Shown here: positions 56,280 through 64,000 of the stretch, in pieces | Layout: each line of letters opens with the position of its first letter | How positions within the stretch are numbered: position 1 is the stretch's first letter | NCBI RefSeq assembly: GCF_947501385.1 | Contig: NZ_CANMVP010000004.1 | Coordinates: forward strand, 143,890 to 207,889 | Source of the DNA: an uncultured Polaribacter sp. | GTDB taxonomy: Bacteria; Bacteroidota; Bacteroidia; Flavobacteriales; Flavobacteriaceae | Length of the DNA: 64,000 bases | Reading direction: 5' to 3' | Made by a program: the position numbers and the translations under genes | The notes under the pieces: model-generated | Seen by the model: only the letters and a program-made list of their open reading frames with translations | Database searches by the model: none | What the model was told of the DNA's origin: nothing

Positions 56280-57701
56280 TTAACTTCTCTCTTTAGAAAA
56301 TAATTTTTTATCAGGTTTTTCTGGAAGTGTTTTTTGCCACTTTACTATTTTATTTTTTAGATTTTCAACGATACGAATGTTCTTGTCTTTTAAATCATTT
56401 TTTTCATAAACGTCATTGGCAATATCATAAAGTTCCACATAGCTTAAATCTTTATTTGCTACTAATTTCCATTGCTCGTCTACTATTGCATAAGATACCC
56501 AATGGTTAGGTGCATTTTTACTAGCTGGCCAACGAGCTCCCATTTTCCAAAAAAGTGGCTTAGTACGTAATGGATAAGTTTTTCCCATAAGTGTAGAAAC
56601 CTGACTAATACCATCTGGTTTATAGTTTTCGGGCAGTTTAACGTCTGCTATTTCACAAAATGTAGGAAGTAAATCTACGGCAGACATCAAAGATACATCA
56701 TCAATGGCTCCAGCCTTTATTTTTCCAGGCCAACGCGCAATAAATGGTACCCCTATACCACCTTCAAAAAGAGCTGCCTTGTAACCTTTTCTACCTCCTG
56801 TTATTCCTTTGGAAGCTCCAGTCCCATATCCTACACCCGTAGCTGTATCTAAAGATAATTTTAATTCTTTTACCGTATTGACAGATCTGGCAGGACCATT
56901 GTCTGAACTAAAAATAACAAGTGTATCGTCCGTAAGATCTAAGCGGTCAAGCGCATTCAAAAGGTCTCCAATCCTCTCGTCGGCATGCGATAATACAGAA
57001 GCATAAATATTATCTGCCTGCTTTAAGTTTGGAAAGCGCCATTGGTATTTTGGTATCACATGGTGTGGTGTATGGGGTTCATGAACCCACAGATTGATAA
57101 AAAATGGTTTATTTTCTTTCTTGCTTTTTTCTATAAAAGCGATGGCATTATCAGCATCCTTATAAAAAGGCATTTGTTCTCCAGAACAATTAAAGGCGCC
57201 ATAAGTATCGTAACCGTATTTATCTGGAGTTGGCGAGTCTATAACCATATTGTTGGAAAGGTGCCATTTTCCAAAATGAGCGGTCGCATACCCATTTTGC
57301 TGTAGTAATTTAGGTAATAATGTGGTTTCGTAATCTAACCAATCGGGCATATTCCTTCTTGCGTTTTGTGGCACCCAAGCAAAATGACCATTAATATTAT
57401 GTCTGGCAGGAAATTGTCCAGTTATCACCCCAGTTCTACTTGGTGAACAAACACCACTCGCCACAGTAAATCTTTGAAAATCGGTACCTTCAATTACAAG
57501 CCTATCAATATTTGGAGTTTTTACGTATGGATGCCCATGGGCACTCAAATCACCCCAACCCCAATCGTCAGCAAATATAAAAACGATATTTGGTTTTGTT
57601 TTTATATGATTAGGGGATTTGTTGATATGGATTTGTTTGCAACTCAGCATACCTCCTAAGGTAAAGAACAAAAAGTAGGTTATTTGTTTAATGATTCTCA
57701 T
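56280..57701 (-). CDS. Family S1 sulfatase, lipoprotein
   Basis: A sulfatase of 473 residues counted from the ATG at 57701, which I prefer because it begins a proper lipoprotein signal (MRIIKQITYFLFF, lipobox MLSC, Cys21). The frame is open 18 codons further to 57755, but that extension would spoil the signal. Metal ligands are in FIFADDWGWGD, the formylglycine motif is CSPSR (Cys85), and GKWHLSNN, HEPHTPHH and SSDNGPARS complete the site. It has a different text from the first sulfatases of the window, so it belongs to another subfamily. It stands alone on the minus strand in the decayed end region, divergent from the GH95 pseudogene. Confidence 0.92.
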   Translation of the reverse strand: MRIIKQITYFLFFTLGGMLSCKQIHINKSPNHIKTKPNIVFIFADDWGWGDLSAHGHPYVKTPNIDRLVIEGTDFQRFTVASGVCSPSRTGVITGQFPARHNINGHFAWVPQNARRNMPDWLDYETTLLPKLLQQNGYATAHFGKWHLSNNMVIDSPTPDKYGYDTYGAFNCSGEQMPFYKDADNAIAFIEKSKKENKPFFINLWVHEPHTPHHVIPKYQWRFPNLKQADNIYASVLSHADERIGDLLNALDRLDLTDDTLVIFSSDNGPARSVNTVKELKLSLDTATGVGYGTGASKGITGGRKGYKAALFEGGIGVPFIARWPGKIKAGAIDDVSLMSAVDLLPTFCEIADVKLPENYKPDGISQVSTLMGKTYPLRTKPLFWKMGARWPASKNAPNHWVSYAIVDEQWKLVANKDLSYVELYDIANDVYEKNDLKDKNIRIVENLKNKIVKWQKTLPEKPDKKLFSKERS

Positions 57702-57755
57702 AATAATATAATTTTCAACAAAAATATTTAAATGTTTAGTGAATAGTTTGCTCAT

Positions 57756-58151
57756 TTAAATCTATTTAATTCTCTAATCAACTATAATGACCAATCATAG
57801 AAATGAGTAAGCTATTGGGAGCGTAGAGAAAGTTACTTTATAATTATTTCACAATTATTGCAATAACTCTTTTCGCTGCTTTGTTAAATATATAGTTTAT
57901 TAAAATACTATAAAACTTTAATGTATCAGGTAGCAGTAATTTAATAATTATGAATGGTACTGGAGTTGTATTATTTATAAACTTAAGCATGTTCGTATTT
58001 TTTATACGCAAGTCTTTTTTGTGCAAAGAAGCGACTAAAATTCAGGAATGGTTGAAATGGGAAAGTAATTGACAGATTAGAGAACATAACCTCAAAAATG
58101 TTTTTCTAAATTTAAAAATTGAAAACAAAATTCTTGAAAAATAATTTTAAA
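57756..58151. other. Divergent intergenic region, sulfatase / GH95
   Basis: About 400 bases between the divergent sulfatase and GH95 genes. It is AT-rich, with only short open frames. No TCCAT-type direct repeat like those in the main locus was found here, so these two genes may be under a different control. A minus-strand frame of 60 codons (57844-58026) is not convincing as a gene. Confidence 0.45.
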
Positions 58152-60667
58152 ATGCATACATTAAAAAGTGTTACAGTGTTATTTGTAATAATTATAATGC
58201 TTTTTAGTTGTTCAAATTTGAACAATAAAACTAAAAACCAAGCAACTAAATTCGAAAATCAGGATTATAATCGTGGTATGACGATGATTATGCCTGCCAG
58301 CCAATGGCGAGAAGGGCTTCCTTCTGGAAACGGAACCATTGGAGCATTGGTGTATGGTTCCATAAACGAAGAATGCATACTTTTTAATCATAACGAACTT
58401 TGGTACGGAGGTACAACGGATGATATACCAGATATGTCAGCAGAACTTCCAGTGGTTAGAAAATTACTGTTAGAAGGAAATTATGCTGATGCCAACAATC
58501 ATTACAGAAAAAAGCTAAGAGAAAAAGGTTTTAGGGCCAATAATGCTATGTATCATCCCGCTTTTGATATGTTGATTACAACAGAAACCGAGCGCATGTT
58601 TGAAGATTATAGTAGAACTTTAAATTTTGAGACAGGAGAAGTTGAGGTCAAATGGCGAGACGGCGAAACCCATTTTTCAAGACGTCTTTTTGTTTCTATT
58701 CCTGATAATATTTCGGTAATGTCCATTAAAGCAGATGTAAAAAATGCAGTGAGCGGTGATGTGACCCTAGATATTCATGACCTTAATGATGCTATTTTGC
58801 AAAATGGTAAATCGTTTCAACTTCCATTTACCTATAAAACGATTGTTAATGATAATTTTATAGAGTTTCATGCAGATGGTTCAGATGGAGGTCAATTTGG
58901 TGGTGTTGTTCGTGTAATAACAAAAAATGGAAATATAAAAGAGAAGGGAAATCGTATCATTTTTGAAAATGCTGACGAAGTTGTTTTAATAGTCGGATTT
59001 TTTGCAAACGAAGCAAGCAGTGTTGCTGTACCTAGGCTTAAAGATGAATTGAACAAATTAAGTAGTGATTATAATACCCTTTTCAATAAACACAAAACCT
59101 TGCACAGTGAGAAGTTTAATGCGATGGGTGTTAGTTTAAATCCATCAGAGAAAAGAAATACACCTAATGAATATCTGCTTTTAGATGCTTATCAAAACCC
59201 AGCTTCAACCGAATTACTTGAAAAACTTTTTGATTATGGGCGTTATCTTTTAATATCGAGTAGTAGAGCTGGAGGTTATCCAGCAAATTTACAAGGTATT
59301 TGGAATGGCGATTACCGTCCACCATGGAATTCATTATATGGCATCAACGAAAATTTACAAATGACCTATTGGCAAGGGCTTCCAGGAAATTTAAAAGAAT
59401 CAATGATGGCTTTTTATGATTATTTTGATAGTCACACAGATGAATTTAAATACAATTCGAAACAACTTTGGGGAAGTGATGGTATTTATATTCCTCCATT
59501 TATGTCGCCAGATTCTGGAAGATTGAGACATACCGCCCCCCATGTAGTCTACTGGACAGATGCTGCAGGATGGTTAGCTTCATTTTATTATGATTATTAT
59601 TTATTTACAGGAGATGAAGATTTTCTAAAAAACAGAGCCATACCATTTTTGAAAGAAGTAGCTGCCTTTTATGAAAGCTATATTGTAAAGGATGAACAAG
59701 GAAAGAATATGTTTTTCCCGTCACAATCACCAGAAAACCAACCTGAAGATAAAATTATAATTGACCCTGTTACTGGAAAGGAAAAAATTATAAAAGTCCA
59801 AATTAACTCGACAATTACTGTAGCCATTTCAAAAGAAGTGTTCACTAATTTAATTGAATCCTATAAAGTATTGAACATTGAAAATGACGAAGTAAAACGA
59901 TGGAAAAAAATAGTATCGGATATGCCAGCATATCAAATAAATAAAGACGGAGCTTTAAAAGAATGGTTACATCCAGATTTTAAAGATAACTATGAACATC
60001 GACATCAATCGCATATATACCCTTTATTTCCAGGACATGAAATTACAGAAGAATCTAATCCAGAATTGTATGATGCAAGTAAAGTGGCTATCGAGAAAAG
60101 GCTTCGTATTGGTTTAAAATCGCAAACAGGTTGGTCTTTGGCTCACATGGCAAATGTATATGCGCGTTTGGGAGATGGTGAAAAGGCAAATGAAGCTTTG
60201 AATATACTTGCACGAAACTGTTTGGGTCAAAATCTTTTACCTACCATAACGATTGGCGAAAAATGGGTGTTACCTTACCCATAGTTTGGGGAAGAACTGC
60301 ACCTTTTCAAATGGATGCCAATTTTGGGGTTTCTGCTGCAATTACAGAAATGTTATGCGGTTCCACTAAAAACATGTTAAGAATATTACCTGCACTTCCA
60401 AAAGAATGGACTACTGGAGAATTTAATGATATGTTAACGCGTGTAGGTGTAAAAACTTCAGTAAAGTGGAATTTGGATAAAAAAACAATAGAAGTTTCAC
60501 TCTTAGCGGAAAGAGATGCAGTTTTTGATTTAAAACTCCCTTTTGAAGTGATTGATATAGAATCCAATGAATCTGATACTATAATTGATTCAAAATACGG
60601 TGATACTTATCGTCTTTTAAATTTAAAAAAAGGCGATAAGATGAATATGAAGATGATACTCAAATAG
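58152..60667 (+). pseudogene. GH95 fucosidase-type glycosidase, frameshifted near its 3' end
   Basis: A second family 95 enzyme of about 838 residues if read across a frameshift. I place the start at the ATG at 58152 (MHTLKSVTVLF, lipobox LFSC); a TTG at 58119 is an alternative in frame. The N-terminal domain has WREGLPSGNGTIGALVYG. Catalytic positions are kept: asparagines in INENLQMTYW, the general acid in GALKEW, and the aspartate in PFQMDANFG. Around 60245-60250 the first frame (ending at 60284) departs from the family; one base seems missing, and the other frame continues NDWRKMGVTLPIVWGRTAPF to the stop at 60665-60667. Either a pseudogene or a sequence error. The missing tail in frame one includes the catalytic aspartate. 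Confidence 0.88.
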
Positions 60668-60673
60668 TATTTT

Positions 60674-60864
60674 AGAGGTCAGTAGCTAGTTACTTATTAA
60701 AAATAATAATTAACTAACGATGTCTGGTTGAGCGCAGTCGAAACCTATATAAAACAGACCAATAGTTCTCGACTGCGCTCGAACAGACAATAAAGAATGA
60801 TACAAACACCTGATAAACAGTGTTTTAGAATTTGTACTTAGTATGTGTTTAACTACTGACCTCT
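60674..60864. repeat. Nested inverted repeat (REP-like palindrome inside a 12-bp inverted repeat)
   Basis: An outer perfect inverted repeat AGAGGTCAGTAG (60674-60685) and CTACTGACCTCT (60853-60864) encloses a second, imperfect one. The inner arms are TGTCTGGTTGAGCGCAGTCG at 60721-60740 and its near complement at about 60765-60789, with the GC-rich core CGACTGCGCTC. GC-rich palindromes with this core are widespread, dispersed repeats in flavobacterial genomes. The block stands between the broken GH95 gene and the truncated esterase gene and could work as a transcription end or as a mini-mobile unit. Confidence 0.75.
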
Positions 60865-60893
60865 ATAGTATTTTTTAATAATAAAGAAGTTTA

Positions 60894-61523
60894 ATGAACA
60901 TTATAAAAATCAATATGGAACAGCTTAAAAAATATTATTTTTTATATGTTTTCATGTTTACAATAAGTAGTCTTTTTGCTCAAGAAATAAATTTCACCGA
61001 AGCTCCAGAAGATTATCAGTTGTATGCTCGTGATACATCGGATAGTGCTCAGGTTTTTATATCAGGAAACGTAAAAGGTGAGCCTAATTTTGAGGAATTC
61101 ACATTAAAAGTATTTAAAGACGGTAAGCTTTATGATACTAAAAAGGATAGTTTAAAAAACAAGAAATTTTCAATTTCTACAAAAATTCATGCAGGATTAC
61201 ATCAGTTTCGATTTGAGTTTTATATCAAAAAAAACAATAAAGATAGCCTGTATTTAATGGCAAATCATGTAGTATGTGGTGATGCTTATATTATTACAGG
61301 TCAATCCAATTCTCACGCAAGTAGTAGGTTGTCAACGTATAACAATCCATATTGCAGAAGCTTTGGTGTTAAAACGGGTTATGAAGCGTATAATGAAGAT
61401 GACAAAAAAGTACGTTGGGGATTGGCAACGGGAAATTGCCCAAATTTAAAAAAAAGATATCGGAACCTTAAGCTTTTATCGAAGACCAATAGTTTATTAA
61501 ATGATGCATTACAAAAAAAATAA
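60894..61523 (+). CDS. SGNH-hydrolase / sialate O-acetylesterase-like protein, truncated
   Basis: A 209-residue exported fragment (signal peptide MEQLKKYYFLYVFMFTISS with cleavage near FAQ; the ATG at 60915 is an alternative start). After a beta-rich N-terminal domain it has DAYIITGQSNSHASS, the block with the nucleophilic serine of sialate O-acetylesterase-type SGNH enzymes. Such proteins are normally about 400-650 residues and end with a Ser-Asp/Glu-His triad; here the chain ends soon after VRWGLATGN in an unrelated lysine-rich tail after an A-run near 61450. I think it is a remnant left by frameshift and deletion. Confidence 0.65.
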   Translation: MNIIKINMEQLKKYYFLYVFMFTISSLFAQEINFTEAPEDYQLYARDTSDSAQVFISGNVKGEPNFEEFTLKVFKDGKLYDTKKDSLKNKKFSISTKIHAGLHQFRFEFYIKKNNKDSLYLMANHVVCGDAYIITGQSNSHASSRLSTYNNPYCRSFGVKTGYEAYNEDDKKVRWGLATGNCPNLKKRYRNLKLLSKTNSLLNDALQKK

Positions 61524-61551
61524 AAAGATAAGGAATGGCTATAAAACACTG

Positions 61552-61589
61552 AATACTATTCTAAATGGTATTCATGCTAAAATAGTATT
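61552..61589 (+). terminator. Hairpin before the beta-helix gene
   Basis: AATACTATT at 61552-61560 pairs with AATAGTATT at 61581-61589 around a 20-base loop. It lies 28 bases after the esterase remnant and 14 before the next start codon. It is AT-rich and weak; a role is uncertain. Confidence 0.3.
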
Positions 61590-61603
61590 TCCTGTAAACA
61601 CAA

Positions 61604-63865
61604 ATGAAAAGTAAACCAAAGCAAATGAAGCAGTTTTTATGGATACTTACTTTAGGATTTTTATTAACCTCGTGTTCAACTCTTTCAAAAGACAAGGGTA
61701 CTAAAGAAATTTACGTCTCTATAAAAGGCGACAATGCTGGTGACGGGAGTATTTCAAAGCCTTATGCCACAATTCAAAGAGCAGTTCAGGCATCACGGGA
61801 TTTTCGAAAAAATGGTGTTGTACAACCTATTGTTATTTATTTAAGAGAAGGTCGTCATCAGTTAAACGAGACTTTAGTTTTGGGAATAGAAGATGGAAGA
61901 CCACAAAATTCTGATGTAGTTCCCTTTGATGGCTATGGTGCAGGCGAAACTAAGTTATCTGCTTATTTAACAATTTCTGCATATTCGGAGGAAAACGCTA
62001 TTATTAGTGGAGGAGTGCCCATTACTGGTTGGAAATTATTAAAAAAGGCACCATCAGGACTTCCATCAAATGCTTTGGGTAATGTATGGGAGGCAGATGT
62101 GCCTGAAGGACTTGAAAAGTTCTATACGCTTTACGATGCCAAGGGTCGTTTAAAGCGCGCCAGAAGTAAGGGTTTTGTTCCAGCAAAACTTGGGGATAAA
62201 AGGACGTTGTATTTTCCAGATGAGACTTTAAAGAATTGGGATAATCTTGAAGATGTTGAGGTTAATATTCGACCAAACCGAGCATGGGTTATAAACATGC
62301 TTCCTCTTGAATCAGTTGATGAAGAAAATGGTATTGCAAAAACAGGGGTGTCCGCAACTTACGATTTAGGTGAATTGCCAAAGTGGGTTCATACGAAGGA
62401 TGGAACTTCAGCTTGGGTAGAAAATACTATTGAAGCCTTAGATGAACCAGGTGAGTGGGTGGTAAATACCAAGACCCGAAAAATGTATTTGTGGCCTGCA
62501 AATCCTGCTCAAGATGGAAAACCTCAAGGTATATTAGCCCCATCTACCAGTGAACTTATTCGGGTGGAAGGTCATATTGATTATAACGGCCCAACAGACA
62601 TCCCTGTTAACGGTATTGCCTTTAAAGGTATAACGTTTACACATGCCGACCGATTGGCTTGGACTAATGATGAAAACCGTTTAGGTTGGGGCATGCAACA
62701 TGATTGGGATATGTTTGATAAGCCTTCGGCCATGATTCGATTTCGTGGCGCTGAAAACTGCGTAGTAACAGATTGTAATTTTCTTAATTCTGGTGGGTCT
62801 GGTATCCGATTGGATTTATATGCACAACGCAATCGCATTGCCAATTGTGAATTTGCCCATTTAGGTGAAGCTGGAATTCTGCTGGCTGGTTATGGCCCAG
62901 GCATAAAGGATGTGAATCATCACAATGATATTATAAACAACCATATCCATCATTTTAGTGAAATCACATGGCATTCGCCAGGTATATGGGCTTGGCAAAG
63001 TGGTTCTAATCATATTAACCATAATTATGTGCACCATAGTGGTTATTCAGCAGTATTAATAACCAACCGGGTTGAACCAGATAGAAGGTTAGATGGTGAA
63101 GGTGGCAGAACCATTCGCCAGAAAGAAATCCCTGAAGATGTTAAGGCTAGTACCAAAGAAACTTATGAAAGTTGGAAAGTCCGTAAGAAATACAATCATT
63201 CCAGACATAACGTATTTGAATACAACGAAATTACACATGCCGTACAATTGTTGTCGGATGGAAATGCGATTTACGTTTCTGGTGCTGGAACGGGCAATAT
63301 TCTTCGCTACAATTATATACATGATAATTTAGAGCATTCATTTCCTGCTGCCATCCGTTGCGATGATGACCAGCACGAAACACTTATTTTTGGAAATATT
63401 CTATATAACAATTATGGCTTTAGCGCTGGAATTGCTTCAAAAGGGGTCAATGACATTAGTAACAATTTTATCGTTGGGTCACTCGTTTCTCCAAAATGGG
63501 GGTACATTAGTTTTGAATGGGTTAGCGTAAAAGATTCGAAGGTGCATCACAATATTATTGTTTCACATCCCGATGGAGGCAATGCACATGGTGAAAGGCC
63601 TATTGGACGGTCTGAGGATGGAGATCCGTTATTGGTAGAGACCGATATGGAGTATAACCTCTACTACCATCCTGCCAATTCCAATTGGATGGATGAACAT
63701 TTCGCTAAAATGCGTGCCGTGGGGAAAGAACAGTACAGTCTTTTTGCAGATCCTTTGTTTATAGATATTGAACATGGCAATTTTGGTTTTCAATTCAATA
63801 GTCCTGCACTAGAGTTAGGTATAGAACCCTTAGATGTAACTCAGATGGGTAGGTTAGATAAATAA
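61604..63865 (+). CDS. Right-handed parallel beta-helix protein (GH141-like / pectate-lyase fold), lipoprotein
   Basis: A 753-residue lipoprotein (lipobox LTSC, Cys24 from the ATG at 61604; the ATG at 61625 is an alternative start). It begins with IYVSIKGDNAGDGSISKPYATIQRAVQASR, cut short here as IYVSIKGDNAGDG, typical of secreted beta-helix enzymes. A beta-sandwich-like insert (ITGWKLLKKAP onward) follows, then many parallel beta-helix coils from about residue 340 (GIAFKGITFTHADRLAW, NCVVTDCNFLNSGGSGI, HNDIINNHIHHFSEI). This arrangement resembles family GH141, which includes alpha-L-fucosidases and xylanases, but polysaccharide lyases share the fold. Catalytic residues could not be assigned. 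It looks intact, unlike its neighbours. Confidence 0.8.
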   Translation: MKSKPKQMKQFLWILTLGFLLTSCSTLSKDKGTKEIYVSIKGDNAGDGSISKPYATIQRAVQASRDFRKNGVVQPIVIYLREGRHQLNETLVLGIEDGRPQNSDVVPFDGYGAGETKLSAYLTISAYSEENAIISGGVPITGWKLLKKAPSGLPSNALGNVWEADVPEGLEKFYTLYDAKGRLKRARSKGFVPAKLGDKRTLYFPDETLKNWDNLEDVEVNIRPNRAWVINMLPLESVDEENGIAKTGVSATYDLGELPKWVHTKDGTSAWVENTIEALDEPGEWVVNTKTRKMYLWPANPAQDGKPQGILAPSTSELIRVEGHIDYNGPTDIPVNGIAFKGITFTHADRLAWTNDENRLGWGMQHDWDMFDKPSAMIRFRGAENCVVTDCNFLNSGGSGIRLDLYAQRNRIANCEFAHLGEAGILLAGYGPGIKDVNHHNDIINNHIHHFSEITWHSPGIWAWQSGSNHINHNYVHHSGYSAVLITNRVEPDRRLDGEGGRTIRQKEIPEDVKASTKETYESWKVRKKYNHSRHNVFEYNEITHAVQLLSDGNAIYVSGAGTGNILRYNYIHDNLEHSFPAAIRCDDDQHETLIFGNILYNNYGFSAGIASKGVNDISNNFIVGSLVSPKWGYISFEWVSVKDSKVHHNIIVSHPDGGNAHGERPIGRSEDGDPLLVETDMEYNLYYHPANSNWMDEHFAKMRAVGKEQYSLFADPLFIDIEHGNFGFQFNSPALELGIEPLDVTQMGRLDK

Positions 63866-63973
63866 GTCTGTCTTTCAAAAATGAATATATAAGAAGAATA
63901 TATAGATAATATGAATAAAATTATTGAGTTAGTCATTTAATTTCCGTATATTTAAGTCAATAAAACTAGGATA

Positions 63974-64000
63974 ATGGAACAATTTGAAGGACAAGATATA
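63974..64000 (+). CDS. Possible start of a gene cut by the window edge
   Basis: An ATG at 63974 opens nine codons (MEQFEGQDI) to the end of the window. The 108-base gap before it is AT-rich. Too little is present to name a family. Confidence 0.25.

Noticed and set aside
60230..60300. Programmed frameshift in the GH95 gene
   Set aside because: No slippery heptamer or strong downstream pseudoknot was seen; a plain one-base loss is simpler.
1..64000. tRNA, rRNA or riboswitch genes
   Set aside because: I saw no tRNA-like cloverleaf ends, ribosomal RNA sequence or known riboswitch core in the gaps; most gaps are short and AT-rich.

Overview
The window looks like chromosomal DNA of a marine member of the Flavobacteriaceae (Bacteroidota). 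It is AT-rich, with weak ribosome binding sites, Bacteroidetes-type promoter elements (TAnnTTTG), a SusC/SusD pair, a hybrid two-component regulator, many lipoprotein glycosidases and several sulfatases. The assignment to a family of organisms is inferred from gene content only.

Layout. (1) Positions 1-15231, plus strand: the downstream part of an operon of glycan-degrading enzymes: end of a sulfatase, GH95 fucosidase, sulfatase, GH3 with PA14, GH92, GH29, GH92, GH20. Genes are 1-50 bases apart. (2) Positions 15243-38460, minus strand and convergent with the first operon: SusC, SusD, a hairpin, then GH92, two GH29, GH3 with PA14, an esterase fused to a PI-PLC-like phosphodiesterase, a calcineurin-like phosphoesterase, the hybrid two-component sensor, myo-inositol oxygenase and a sodium:solute symporter. 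(3) Positions 38761-42723, plus strand, divergent from susC: a double DUF1080 lipoprotein and two Tat-exported Gfo/Idh/MocA oxidoreductases. (4) Positions 42949-53358: L-fucose catabolism: FGGY kinase, L-fucose isomerase, class II aldolase, AraC regulator, bifunctional aldolase/dehydrogenase, FucP-type permease, L-lactate dehydrogenase. (5) Positions 53390-64000: a worn segment with an IS5-type remnant, a frameshifted IS200-type element, a putative glycosidase whose 3' end runs into that element, a sulfatase, a frameshifted GH95, a nested palindrome, a truncated SGNH esterase and a parallel beta-helix protein.

How it fits together. Fucosidases, mannosidases, hexosaminidase and sulfatases would strip a sulfated, fucose- and mannose-bearing glycan. 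SusC/D imports fragments, FucP imports fucose, and the fucose genes turn it into DHAP and, through lactaldehyde and lactate, pyruvate. The unusual part is the minus-strand operon. It adds inositol and phosphodiester chemistry (PI-PLC-like domain, phosphoesterase, inositol oxygenase, symporter), and its GH92 has glutamine where the catalytic glutamate is expected, a change known from mannosyl-phosphate-cleaving GH92 enzymes. I infer that the locus may attack a phosphorylated, inositol-containing glycoconjugate such as a GPI-type or inositol-phosphoceramide glycan.

Regulation. Three promoter regions (before susC, before the DUF1080 gene and before the inositol oxygenase gene) carry the same kind of direct repeat, a TCCAT-ended half-site repeated at exactly 21 bp and 55-70 bp before the start codon. 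These are probable operators of the hybrid two-component regulator and tie the three units into one regulon.
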